Below are positions 23,509 through 34,189 of a stretch of 64,000 nt of DNA, in pieces (within the stretch, counting starts at the first letter, position 1; every line of letters starts with the position of its first letter). The position numbers and the translations under genes are program-made. Under the pieces are notes generated by a model. That model was not told the origin of the DNA, did no database searches, and saw only the letters and a list, made by a program, of their open reading frames with translations. This DNA comes from Linanthus parryae (Eukaryota; Streptophyta; Magnoliopsida; Ericales; Polemoniaceae). The stretch spans positions 156,809,345 through 156,873,344 of the forward strand of contig JALGPY010000002.1 in assembly GCA_023055425.1 (NCBI GenBank), given 5' to 3'.

Positions 23509-25870
23509 GGTACCAGGGTCGGGCCGTCGACCTTAAATTACAAGCACTTGTTGGGAGGTAACCCAACCTAGGAGTTAGTTCCAATTATTAAATTATTTAA
23601 TTTTTAATAAATTTTGAGAGGAGAGATGAGGGTGAGCTAATGTTTAGATGCAGAAAGTTTCAGGAAACAGGTGACAGGAAGCTGACTTACAGAAACTGGC
23701 TCGCTATCAGCATCCAGATCCAGACTGACGTTCAGTGGCAACCTGCCAGAAAAAGGCAGATTAGAAAAATCCTGAAGAATCGACCCCGGTGCACAGGATG
23801 CACTCGACCTTCACAGGGACTCGTATGAGTTGGGGATTTTTTTTAAAAAAAATTTCAGCAGGAAAGGAGCAATCGACCCCGGTGTACGAAAATACACTCG
23901 ACCATATGGGAGCACAATGTCACACACAATGGTGCTTGGGGATTGCACACTTGAAGAGCGCGACAGAGCCCGGAAGGTTGACAACTTCCGTTGAGAAATT
24001 TTCCGGCGACCGGTCAACGGTCCTTCTCTGCCGGAATCTGCAGAAAAGTCAGAACCTGTACGAACTGACTCCGGGTGAACAGGTTTAATTTCTATCTTGC
24101 TTTATTTTTCTGAGTATACTACCAGCTGGTCACTGACGGCCAGTCTCGAGCCAGCAAGCCAGTGGCTCTATCAGGCCATAAGTCTGGCGGTCGGTCTAGC
24201 ATTAGGTCGTCCCAATCCCAGTAGATGAGGCACGCCAGCTCATCCAATCCAGATTATGTGCCTGATGATAAGTACCATGAGGGCATGGCACCATCCAGTG
24301 TGGGGGTTGTGGCGTTGTAACTGCATTAGTTTTATTATACTGAAAAGAAAAATTTAAAAATTGAAAATTTAAAATTTTGAGTTTGGGCAACAGATTAGCT
24401 TAAAATTGGAGAGAGCTTAATGATAGAAAATTTCCCGAAAATTGATGAACTGAAGTGAGGAAGAGCTGCGAGAATCTGTCTAGGGGAGTCATAGAGCCAA
24501 TGCACGTCAGAAAATGCAAGTAGCTGTCTCCCGAGCTATGTATCCTACTAGCTGCCAGACCACCGTCACTAGGTAGTCGTCAACCCGCCATCACGGTCAC
24601 CACATTATTTGGTGGAGTGATAGGCCATAGGGGACCTCACGTCCTGTCTCGCGCCTTAGGTCCACTAGTGAGCCCCATTGATCCGTTATCCCTTTTCTTG
24701 GTACCCTTTTTGACCTAGGAAGCCGTTTTTTGATACTCGCATCATTGTTAGTATTTTCACCTTTCCTACGCGTCATAGCACGAGGGAGTTAAGTTGAGGG
24801 GGATTTTCTGGGGTAGAGCAGATTGTTATATTTGATAGTGGATACGCTTCATTATTATATCTGAGGGTGTGTAAGGGTGAGATAGTGACGGCAGCACACT
24901 TCGGTGTGGCGGTGACTCATGACACTACACCGTGAGCACAGGAGGAGAGCCGTAGTATGTGAAATTTTTCCGCACGACATGGGGGACTGGGTTGACATTG
25001 TTATATGGAAGCTGCGCTGTGCTAGTTAGACAACCTTGGAGTGAGGAGGTTCGGTTGGAAAAGCGCAATTATTTTAAAGATTGACTACGTGGTTTGGATC
25101 AGTGTGGGGGTGGTCGTTTCAGAGTTTATTTACGTATTTTTCTGCCACCCAATATTTTTGGTTTAGTGCAGAACTGGTCTGGTTTATATTATTGTTATTT
25201 ACTGTGTTTCCCCGCATTGGAAAAAAAAAGAGAAAAGAACTCGAAAAAAAAAGAAGAAGAAAAAAAGAAAAAGAAAAGAAAAAAAACATCAAAGGCAAAG
25301 TTTCAGGGTGCTTAATTGATTTTTATTTCAAAACGCCAGGCCAGGAAAATTTTGTAGCAGTTTCACATTCTTTCACAGTTGTGGCCGCGAGAACGGCATT
25401 TACACCAGGATTGGGAAAATTGAGTGTCTAGAATCTTAGGTGATTTGGGTCAGTTTCTGTCTTCTTGGTGAGGGAGTGTGAGATTTGGGTATTTGTGAGT
25501 GTGCTGTGACGTTTAGGACTTCGCTTCTAAATGACTTATCCTACCGTCCCAAAGCCGGCAGATTTACATTACACCCAGAGTAAAAGCACGGAAGGTGTGC
25601 GTTAGGGATACGTTCGGTTTGCGTGCCAAAGCAGAAGCAAGTAGTGTTCGTGCTTGTTCCCAACCTAGGCTGGCCGCGAGTTCTTCCGATCACTGCAGTT
25701 TCAGAAATTTAGGGAAATATGAGAAATTAATGATATCCAGTTTGAGTTGAAGAAATTGACCAGTCTCACCAAAAAGTTAAACTGTTTTTATAGTATTTGT
25801 CTTGTTTTTAAATAAATGCAGTTACAACGCTCTGGATTGATTCGGGATAGTATGCAGTGGTAGTATATAG
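23509..25870 (+). other. Athila-2 non-coding interior
   Basis: It begins with the Athila-type spacer (TTGTTGGGAGGTAACCCAAC) and has no convincing gene. It holds a short direct repeat (ATCGACCCCGGTG..CACTCGACC at about 23778 and 23870), exact copies of CAGTGTGGGGGT at 24296 and 25100, a hairpin GTACCATG-AGGG-CATGGCAC at 24272-24291 just before the first of these, and an A/G-rich tract at 25219-25290. Confidence 0.7.
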
Positions 25871-25938
25871 CTGAAGTTTGCTCGGGGCGAGCAAAGTTCA
25901 GTGTGGGGGTATTTGATAACTCTCATTTATGAGTTATC
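25871..25938 (+). promoter_or_regulatory. Hairpin, PPT, hairpin at the Athila-2 3' LTR border
   Basis: CTGAAGTTTGCTCG, loop GGG, CGAGCAAAGTTCAG (25871-25901) pairs at 13 of 14 positions. The PPT TGTGGGGGTATT follows directly. The LTR begins at 25914 with a second stem, GATAACTC/GAGTTATC (25915-25938, 8-nt loop). Confidence 0.85.
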
Positions 25939-28025
25939 TGTGAGCTTATAGTATAATTTAATAAGTTGAGTTTCCATAAGATTGAGCACGTTTTATCCGA
26001 CGAAGCCTCCGTAATATGAAAAAGATAAGTTTGAGCTTAATTGAGAAATCCGAACGTTTTCGTGAATAAATTGATGTTAAATGACATATATAATCGCTTG
26101 GTATAGTTGTTCATGTTGCTTGACAGGAGCGGATGCTTAGTTGTTGATTTAAGGCATGAAACGAACTTCGGAAGCAACGGGAGCTAAAGCGGAGTAAAGA
26201 GACGCACAGTTGGAGAAGCTAGAATGACCAGTCTCCATTATTTTGATCATATCTTGCGTTATACAATGAATGTCGGAGTGAGACCGGCGGCAAATGAAAG
26301 TAGACTTCAAGAGCTTTCCAACGATAGGTCACGGAGCTAAATCGGAGATCGGACGAAGAAGTTACGACGTTTTGAAGTTGGAGCTGTCGCTGATGTGCGT
26401 TCAGACGCACAGGTTCTGCGTTCAGACGCACATGTGCGTTCAAACGCACATTGTGCGTTCAAACGCAGCCCCGAAGTCAAAAACAACTTATGCCCGCGTG
26501 CAATATTGGTGGCCAAACGCAAAAACTGAGTCCCGGAGGCCGAAATAGGGCAAAAATTGGCTAAACCCAAGAAAGTGCAGAAAATTGACTAAGTATGTGC
26601 GTTCAAACGCACATTGTGCGTTCAAACGCACAACACAGTGCAGCAACAGACAGGGAAAACTGGCCAGAAAATGACTAAGTATGTGCGTTCAAACGCACAT
26701 CCTGCGTTCAGACGCAGGAAACTTCAAATTTCAGAAAGGTCAGAATCAGGCAGAAGTCAACCAGAAGATTAAGTATGTGCGTTCAAACGCACATTGTGCG
26801 TTCAAACGCACACCCAAAAAGTCAGCGGAAGTCAAAGTCAAAAATTCAACTCTCAAAATGTGCGTTCAAACGCAGCCTTTGTGCGTTCAAACGCAGGTCA
26901 AGATTTTCAGAATTTCTGAAGACGGTGGAAAAAGTCAAACTTCGTCAGAAAAGTCAAAGTCAGCAGGAAAGTGCGTTCAGACGCAGGACAGGATTTCTGG
27001 AAGCTTCCCAGGGCGGTTTAGACAGGGGCAGAATAGGAATTTCAGCACAGGATTAGGGAAACTTCAGCAGTATATAAAGCAGCTCTGCCCAGCAGATACA
27101 GCATATACAATACACAGCACAGGCAACACAGGACAGACAAAGACACAGAATCAGAGTTAGACACAGCAGAGCAGAAGCCGTAGCATCGGAGCAGTCCCGG
27201 AAATCGCCATATTTCCGTCACCTGTTTGATTCTCTTCTCTTCTTTATGTTAGTTTTTATTAGCTAAACTTTTTACCTAGGTTCTCGGTGAACCTAGGGTT
27301 TATGATTTCAGCAACTTAGTTTATCTTGACTTTGGATTCATGATTTGTTAAGTCTTAATACAGTATAGGTTTTGTTTATTATTCTGTCTTTGGTTTTTAC
27401 TGTTTATGCATGAACGAAGTCGCGAACCTGGATTGCTACAGACAGGATCTGGTGCGCGAGAGTGGCCAGTGAGAGTTAGGAAGAGAAGACAGGATTTTTA
27501 CTCTGCCTTGATGGACCGAGAGGTGAAGAGAATCAGGGGACTAGCCCAGAAGCATTAGACCAACTGCTAGACGTTTAGGGGGAGACCGAGAGGAGAACCT
27601 GTAACCCTAGCAGACTTAGAACAAACCTGCAGATCTAGGTGGGCCGAGAGGACCCGAAATCTGTAGGAGAGTGACAGGTGCATGAGACCGAGAGGAGATT
27701 GTATCAATGGTATGCTGGCATAAACAAAACTGTTGTGTGTTTCTGAATCGGAAAAATTGAAAAGCTGAATAGTAACCCTAGGGGATCCTGGAAACCTAGG
27801 TACCCGAAACCCTAGTTTTTACTTCGAGACTCTATTACCATAAAATTACCAAAAATATTGTTTATTCTGTTTTTACTCCTTTTACTTTTTACGTCTTCAC
27901 TCTTTAAACTCAGTTTCTGATTACACAGTAACACTGTCCTCGTGGGATCGATAACTCGGAGTTGAAATACCATCCCTATATTACTTGAACCGTGCACTTG
28001 CGGTAACACGTAAGAAATCGTGTCA
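25914..28025 (+). repeat. Athila-2 3' LTR (2,112 bp)
   Basis: Same ends, terminal hairpin, 13-palindrome array (26396-26985) and TATA box (about 27071) as the 5' LTR. About 35 differences were counted by eye, including a 9-bp insertion near 27090. The first palindrome is perfect here but damaged in the 5' copy. Confidence 0.93.
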
Positions 28026-28030
28026 ACCAC

Positions 28031-28620
28031 ACAAGTCCATGTGCAGCATTTCTAAGGGTCTAGTAGTACTTACAAAGTTCTTTGGCTTGAATGAGCTCAT
28101 TGCCTATTTCCCTGGGGTACATGCCACTCATCATCTTTAAACTTCATAGCTGGTAATCCTCTTACCAAGTCTTTTGAGATAAGCTTATTCATTGTGTGCA
28201 TGCTAATATGCCCAAGTTTTCTATGCCAAAACTTTGGGTCCTCCGTCAAAGCTTTGAGGCACTTCAGACTTTCTCCTGCAACTTTGTTAGTATACATAGC
28301 ATAGACATTAAATTACCTTAGAGCAGTGAGTATGAAATTGCAAGAGTTCTCATCTTGCACCACAAATTTCTCCTTTTGAAAAATAACTTTATTACTCTTA
28401 TCACATAATTGAGAGATACTAAGCAAGTTATACTTCAAACCATCTACAAGATAAACATCAGAAACAGAACTGGCACATTCATTACCAATACTACCTATAC
28501 CAATAATGTTGCATTTTGCCTTGTCACCAAGTGTGGTCATTCCTCGAAAATACTCCTTAAGTTTTGTAATAGAGAATTCTTTCCACTCATGTTCCTGGAG
28601 AAACCACTATCCAAAAACCA
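28031..28620 (-). pseudogene. SIRE-A protease, GAG-pre-integrase and integrase start
   Basis: Element order runs right to left. The protease block WFLDSGFSRNMS (about 28580-28620) keeps the D-S-G triad but has the Cys and His positions changed. 28313-28540 encodes DVYLVDGLKYNLLSISQLCD. 28097-28297 gives TNKVAGESLKCLKAL and FWHRKLGHISMHTMNKLISK (H-C binding part). The reading then breaks and runs to HMDLC at the Athila-2 insertion. SIRE-B 41662-43657 is the best match in the window. Confidence 0.85.
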
Positions 28621-29244
28621 ATTCTGATCCTTGGCCTTGGTGAGAGCCTGCAAAATTCACTCAATGCCTTAAAAAGCTATTAGACCAAGTGTAGAAATTG
28701 AACTAATATTCAGAATCAACATATTAGGTGGTCTGATTCCTTTAGGAACCCAAATCTTCTTCACTTGTCCCTTAAGATGATAAGGATAAGTGTTCCTCAT
28801 TATGTGAGGTTTTGTCCTTCTAAAGGGGCAAGTATGCTTCACATGACAAAGCTTTCCACGGTTAAAACATTTTGGTGAATGTCTTTTTCCTACTTTCACA
28901 AAGGTGGTTTGGTTTTTCTTTGGACAATTTGAATTTTCACCAATTCCACTTTCTTGTACAGAATACATACTTCCTCCAAGCATGAGATTGAGGTTATGTT
29001 CTGAGCCAGCAAATCTTGATAAAACTTTCCTTGATTCTTGAAGTTTCTCAGTCAATGAAGTGTTTTGTTGTTCTAAATCATCTGAATGATTTTTCAGATC
29101 AACAAACTTATCAGTTAAAAGATTATTTTCATCTACAACTTCCTTTACATGTGCCTTCAAGGCTTTGAACTTGCTATTAAAATCTTTGAAGTCACTATCA
29201 GTTTTAGACTAAGATACTTTGAGAATTTTATTGAGACAAACCAA
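28621..29244 (-). pseudogene. SIRE-A Gag C-terminal part with second zinc knuckle
   Basis: 28669-29160 encodes a coiled-coil-like stretch (VDENNLLTDKFVDLKNHSDD, LTEKLQESRKVL) and then a degenerate knuckle CFNRGKLCHVKHTCP, in which the second Cys is Arg. The conserved QVKKIWVPKGIRPPNML follows. SIRE-B 42260-42928 is the homologue. The frame to the preceding Gag part is broken near 29210. Confidence 0.82.
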
Positions 29245-29773
29245 TTATAAATTTTCATTTGCGTTCTCGTGAACTTTCACCTTAAAATATTCAATCGCAT
29301 TTCTATAACTCTCCTCATTCAAAAACATGCTTTTGAGAATTTCTGGTAAGACATCAGAACGGCTAGCAAGTAATTTTTTTACCATTTCCTCAATGTGTTT
29401 GTCTGAACTGTTTCCTTCTTCATGCTCAGCCATTAGACAAAGATTGTCTTGTTCTTCATCTGAGTCTGAATCACTTGATGAATCAGAATCACTCCATGAA
29501 AAAACCATAGCTTTCTTTCTTCTGTTGTCATTTTCCTTCTTAGGTAAATGCATGTTCTTTTTCTTTTGAGGACAATCCCTCACCAGGTGATCTGCATCTC
29601 CACATTCAAAAAAATTCATTACTGTATATTTATGTGAATGTGAAGAGGACTTACCTTTATGATCCTTGTTGCTTAAGGAACTGAACTTGCCTCTGATGTA
29701 GTCCTTGTTTCCAAAGTTCTTTATCATTCTCAGGATTCTGGTCAAAAATTTGGAGATCAATGCTAGAACTTCC

Positions 29774-29816
<43 letters not shown>

Positions 29817-30141
29817 ATTCCTGTTCAAGGTTTTGGGATTCCTCATTGTCTTTTGCCTTGAGTGTCAGGTTCTTGATGTTGCCACTCATATCAGCATCCA
29901 CTTCCTTCATTGAAATCTCATGTGTGATCAGCTTGCCTTGCAGATCATCTAGCTCCAGAAGGATCAAATCTGGAGCTTCCTCAATTGCTATTGTCTTTGG
30001 CTCCCACATGGCTTTAGAAAGGCTCCTCAACATCTTTCTTACATTTTCTTCATTAGAGAATGCTTTCCCCAAGGACTCTAGGTTATTCACAATGTATGTG
30101 AATCTTTTGAACATGTCCTTGATGGATTCATCAGGATTCAT
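29245..30141 (-). pseudogene. SIRE-A Gag middle part
   Basis: This 298-codon frame encodes the helical Gag middle (ESIKDMFKRFTYIVNNLESL, LLELDDLQGKLITHEISM) and an Asp run from a 13-fold ATC repeat (29777-29817). The first zinc knuckle reads FECGDADHLVRDCP and its first Cys is Phe. Ser/Asp-rich acidic sequence ends it. The start of this frame is artificial, because the preceding 60-70 bp of gag are deleted (near 30150). Confidence 0.83.
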
Positions 30142-30510
30142 CAGGATTCATCTTGAATAACACATGTTACCTCAAAAGTATATGTCCCAAATATCCTTCG
30201 CACTTTTGTAGTTGGGTATCCCACTAAGAGCACAATATAATAAGTTCATAGCTTTATGGTTATTTGACACCTTATCCAATTCAGTGACTGAAAGATCATC
30301 CTCAGACTTGACAGTCTTGAACCCATTTGTAGTATAATAGTAAACATATGGACCATTCTGAGTGATTGACCAAAGTTCCATGTCATGATCTATGATGAAC
30401 ATCTTCATCATTTCTTTCCAATGCACAAAGTTGCCACAGCAGAACATTGGAGATATATTGAATGCTCTTCCCTGTGAGAATCCTCCATCACTTACATTAC
30501 TCATTGTCAC
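30142..30510 (-). pseudogene. SIRE-A Gag N-terminus
   Basis: The ATG at 30502-30504 (MSNVSDGGFSQGR), aligned with SIRE-B MSTAGDGGFSQGR, is the likely start; 30510 is a second in-frame ATG. It encodes FVHWKEMMKMFIIDHDMELW and KAMNLLYCALSG, the N-terminal Copia Gag fold. It ends early at 30172 because the VKQ-containing segment is missing. A direct repeat, TCATCAGGAT, marks the deletion area (30127-30150). Confidence 0.83.
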
Positions 30511-30539
30511 AAGATTGTTAGATCCTTACAGTGACTCTT

Positions 30540-30551
30540 TCTCTGATATCA
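30540..30551 (-). other. SIRE-A primer-binding site (initiator-Met tRNA)
   Basis: The plus strand reads TCTCTGATATCA, the reverse complement of TGATATCAGAGA, two changes from TGGTATCAGAGC. It lies two bases from the LTR. Confidence 0.82.
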
Positions 30552-30553
30552 AT

Positions 30554-32054
30554 TGAAAATGTGTAATTCAGGTATAAAACAGGATCAATATACTCTATAG
30601 GGGGGGGTTAATAGAGTATGAAAACTTTTGCTAAAATGAAATTTTCAAACTTAAACATAGAGATCTAATAAAACCTCATAGCTTTGGACAAGTATAGGAA
30701 TAGTTTGATACACTTTGAAACAATCTTGAGCTTCAAGGCGTTGAAGAAATAAATCCTCCAAAGCTTTGGAGCTTCTCTGTGTTGTGCAATTTGTGAATAG
30801 AATGACATACAGAAATGTAAAGTAGATGAACACAGTGGTTTTTTTACAAAGTTCAGCCACCAATGCGCCTACTCTCCGCCTGAGGGATACTACGTCTCCA
30901 GGATTTGAACAACTTCTTATTAATCGCGGACTTAGCCCTAGATCTCAAGCCTAAGTGAATTCCCTTACACCTGTACAGCTTGTGGTTCCCAACCTATCTA
31001 GTTTCAATCTGAAGAAACAATAAGAACCACATGATGTTTATTTTAACAAATAACTTTATAAAGTTTATGAGGTATAGACATTCTAATGAATTATACAGAT
31101 AAAGCACAGTAAAGAAGAACGCATGAAATAGAATAAGCAGTGAAGCTTGGAAGTGTTCTTCAGATGTCTGGAAGAATTGAGATTATTGATCTTCTTCAAT
31201 TTTGAGCTCCTAATCTGTTTGAATTTGTTGAAGATTTGTTTATTGATCCCACGTATGATCTATATGTATGTATACTTGTTTCTGCTTGAATTTAAAACTT
31301 ACAACAGCTGCAGCAACAACCTGAACAACCTAAGAAATTTTAGGAACAAAATTCCTATAAATCCTTAACCACCTAACAACTTCTTTCAACGGCTATATTC
31401 AAACGGATTTTTTGATTTTGTTATGAAAGTATGACCAAAGTCTATCCCTGCAAAACTTGAACAAAAATAAAGATCAAATCCAGATAAAATAGCATAAGTA
31501 CGGTGACCTGTTTGGCTGATCAGATTAACCAATAAGCTTAGCTATTTTCTGAGAGAATAAACACTATATATATGTATATATATAGCCAAAAGATAATTGA
31601 CATAAAGATTATGAATTAAAATAATTCAGTAACCAATGACATAACCAGATAAGTTAACCTGCAACAGATTTTTTTTGGCCAGAATAACTTAGCTAAGAAT
31701 CCAGTATAAGCTTCAAAGCTTTGGAGCTTTCACATCCTTCAAATATTTGGCTTGCAAGCTGTGATTCTTAAGAAATACCAATTTGCACACTTTTTATCAA
31801 TGTGAGCACAATATATAAGGTCAAGAATATTTGAGAGAGACAATAAAAATGCTTATAAACAACATTCAATCAAATGTCCGGCCTGCAACACGGAAGCTGT
31901 CAGCAAGTATATAACAAGATTATAAGCAATCTTGAGCTTCAAAGTTTTGTAGCTTTAAGCAAGTCTCTCAAACAATCATGTCTTTCATCATCTCCAAATT
32001 ATAATTCCCCCATGAGTTTATACACCACATCATTCAGAAGGGATTGAATTATTA
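30554..32054 (-). repeat. SIRE-A 5' LTR (1,501 bp)
   Basis: TGAAAATGTG start. The end is ATTATTA where the other copy has ATTATCA. It contains a perfect 9-bp hairpin ATACTCTAT/ATAGAGTAT around a 12-nt G-run loop (30590-30619) and CAAAGCTTTG palindromes (about 30678, 30757, 31713). It differs from 9079-10578 by many substitutions, so the insertion is old. Confidence 0.92.
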
Positions 32055-32059
32055 GATAG
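32055..32059. repeat. Right target-site duplication of SIRE-A (GATAG)
   Basis: Exact copy of 9074-9078, directly after the LTR end. Tork-1 coding sequence resumes behind it. Confidence 0.92.
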
Positions 32060-33042
32060 GAAGAAGAAGATGAAGCTTTTCTTGTCACAGCGAGGATACG
32101 CCAAGAAGGTCTTGGCATGATTCGGGATGTTATCATCTAAAGATATAGATACTCCTATGGAAACTAACAGCAATATATGAACGTACACCATTCAGTATGA
32201 GGAGGAGAAGGAGTACATGTCAAAGTTTACATATGCTAGCGCAGTTGGAAGCCTCATGTGTTCAATGGTTTGTAAGGAGTACATATCGAAGGTTACATAT
32301 TATAGCGCAGTTGGAAGCCCCATGTGTTCTATGGTTTGTACTCGACCAGACATAGCATTCGTTGTTAGTGTGGTTAGTCGTTTTATGGCTCATCCGGGTA
32401 GGGACCATTGACACGCGGTGAAGCGCATATTCAGGTAGCTTAAGGATACGCGTGACTTCGGCCTATTTTATGGGGCTAGTGAAGACAAATTGGTAGCTGG
32501 TTTCTCGAATGCGGACTATGCAAGGGATATTTATTGTAGAAAATCAATGACAGGCTATGTATTTGCTCTGCTAGCATCTGTTGTGAGTTGGAGCTACGCT
32601 ACAGCTGACGGTGACTTTTTCCACCACGGAAGCATAGAATATGGATCTGACGGAAGTAGCAAAGGAGGCAATTTGGCTTAAGGGAATGGTCAATGATCTA
32701 GGGCTACTTCAAGATCAGGCGATAGTCTGTTGTGACAGCTTGCGTGCAATTTGCTTGACTAAGGAAAATGCTCATCATGAAAGCACCAAGCATATTGACG
32801 TCATGTATCATTTTCTGATAAGTGAAAGCAGGATCAAGGTGATGAAGGTGGGGACTGCTGACAACCCCGCGGATATGTTCACCAAGCCGGTTCCGGAGAG
32901 CTTGTACCAGCATTGTTTGGAATTTCTCAATTATGGGGCATGTCGGACGCGGCATGGTCCAGTGAGTCTCCGTGAAAGGGGATACCGGGAGGCGAGAAGA
33001 CAATCTTTGTTCATAAGGAGAAGGAAGCTTCGTTGCAGATGA
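32060..33042 (+). pseudogene. Tork-1 RT C-terminus and RNase H, right exposed fragment
   Basis: It continues the RT of 8867-9078 after SIRE-A: LFLSQRGYAKKVL, then ASAVGSLMCSMVCTRPDIAF. A 66-bp tandem duplication (about 32210-32340) repeats the SKFTYASAVGSLMCSMVC block. RNase H shows GFSNADYARDIYCRKSMTGY, where the catalytic Asp of the usual SDAD is Asn, then IVCCDSLRAICLTKE, TKHIDVMYHFL and TADNPADMFTKPVPES. Stops and a frameshift break the reading. The extension past the usual RNase H end (to 33042) runs into repeated 3' sequence. Confidence 0.85.
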
Positions 33043-33361
33043 GAGGCTCCAAGTCAAAGTTGAGATTTGTAAGATATATACCTTGAAGCTAGAAGATACT
33101 CAAAGGAGCACGAATAGTTGAGTTCCAGGATGTATTCGCACGAAGGCAAGGGAGTCTTCGCATTAAGACATCGCCCATAAGACCAGAAGACTAAAAGTGT
33201 TCGTGAAACAGCATGCTGGCGCAAAGTAGGAAGGCCTTCACACGATGGTCACCGAAATCATCAACAGCAACCGGAGTTCAATCTACCCTCACGAGCATAG
33301 AGAAATTTCCAGCATTCACTGGAATTGCTCAACATTATGAGTCAATGAGCCCTTAGGGGCA
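32941..33361 (+). repeat. Tork-1 3' region, first unit of a tandem duplication
   Basis: This 421-bp unit starts TGTCGGACGCGGC and is repeated from 33362 (TGTCGGACCCGGC). The repeat covers the RNase H tail and probable LTR start. It holds early forms of the TTCGCACGAA palindrome (33131, 33150). Confidence 0.75.
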
Positions 33362-33935
33362 TGTCGGACCCGGCGTGGTCAAGTGAGTCTCCGTGACGGG
33401 AGACATCGGGAGGCGAGAAGAAAAGCTTTTTTGACAAGGAGAAGGAAGCTTCTTTGCAGACAAGAGGCTTCAAGTTAAGGTACATATTTTTTATAAGTAT
33501 TCCTTAAAGTTAGAAGATACTCAAAAGGAGCTCGAAGAGGTGAGTTCCAGGATGTCTTCGCACGAAGACAAGGGAGTCTTCGCACGAAGACATCACCCAG
33601 AAGACCAAAAGAGTTCGTGAAACAGCATGCTAACGCAAAGTAGGAAGGCCTTTGCACGAAGGGGGTCTTCGTACGAAGGTATTCGTAAGAAGACATCGAC
33701 CCTTTGCACGAAGACAATCCGGGAGGCGGCAAATAGGGGATGGTTGTTTCTGTTTTGGTTTCGGGGCGGTTTCGGGGGCTATAAAAGGATCCTTTGGGAT
33801 CATATGAACGTATGTACGCATTTTGAATCATTCCTACTCAGTGTATAAAGGTCATTCTTGCCCGTGGACGTAATTAGCATATTTTGTGCTAGCGAAGCAC
33901 ACAAATACTGTGTGATTGCATCTTTTTCGTTATCG
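33362..33935 (+). repeat. Tork-1 3' LTR, truncated
   Basis: It begins TGTCGG after a purine tract (TTAGGGGCA). It holds several copies of GTCTTCGCACGAAGAC (perfect at 33554-33569 and 33576-33591; variants to 33710) and a TATA box (CTATAAAAGG, 33780). It is cut at 33935 by Ale-1. The 5' LTR is not in the window. Confidence 0.7.
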
Positions 33936-34158
33936 TGTAGAAAAACTCATCCATGGAGGATCTGTAGAAGAAGATGATGAAGAAGAGAGAGAAATGAAAG
34001 AGGGGAAAATAAATTATGATTGTTACAGTATTCTGTTACAGCAGATGTATTAATACATTAGAGTTATTTCACAGAGATCTCTAACTTTTGTAGTAATACT
34101 AATACAACCCAGTGACACATAGTTTTCTAAACTACATATAGCTACCCCTTTACTTAAT
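33936..34158 (-). repeat. Ale-1 3' LTR (about 223 bp)
   Basis: TGTAGAAAAACTC start on the plus strand. The inner end is beside the PPT (minus strand TTGAGGGGGCAT). The inner terminus reads TATT where TGTT is expected. The TC-rich U5 tract is typical of small Copia LTRs. No second copy is present to confirm the ends. Confidence 0.65.
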
Positions 34159-34189
34159 ATGCCCCCTCAAGCTGAGAGACTGAAAAGAC

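Larger units (their letters stand above)
19724..28025 (+). mobile_element. Athila-2: complete-ended, polymerase-less Gypsy element (8,302 bp)
   Basis: Two LTRs of about 2.1 kb, roughly 98% identical by eye, flank a 4.08-kb interior with an Asp-tRNA PBS and a clear PPT. The target duplication is perfect (ACCAC). The interior has one broken Cys-rich ORF and no gag capsid, protease, RT or integrase motif, so the element is non-autonomous (LARD-like). The spacer motif TTGTTGGGAGGTAACCCAAC at about 23549 is known from Athila-type elements. Low LTR divergence makes it one of the youngest insertions here. Confidence 0.92.
9079..32054 (-). mobile_element. SIRE-A: Sirevirus-type Copia element, interrupted by two Gypsy elements
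   Basis: Element order on the minus strand: 5' LTR 30554-32054, PBS 30540-30551, gag 28541-30510, protease and GAG-pre-integrase 28100-28620, integrase 28031-28096 continuing at 19403-19718, post-pol ORF 10992-12129, two PPTs, 3' LTR 9079-10578. RT, RNase H and the rest of integrase are missing, removed with most of one Athila-1 LTR. The target duplication GATAG is intact. Large LTRs, two gag zinc knuckles, the WFLDSG protease and the extra ORF place it in the SIRE lineage. Confidence 0.9.

Noticed and set aside
25081..25431. 116-codon open frame in the Athila-2 interior
   Set aside because: Dominated by an A/G-rich tract (Lys/Arg/Glu run), no homology recognised, and it overlaps an equally open second frame.
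29705..30160. Ser-rich plus-strand open frame
   Set aside because: It is antisense to SIRE-A gag and created by the ATC repeat.
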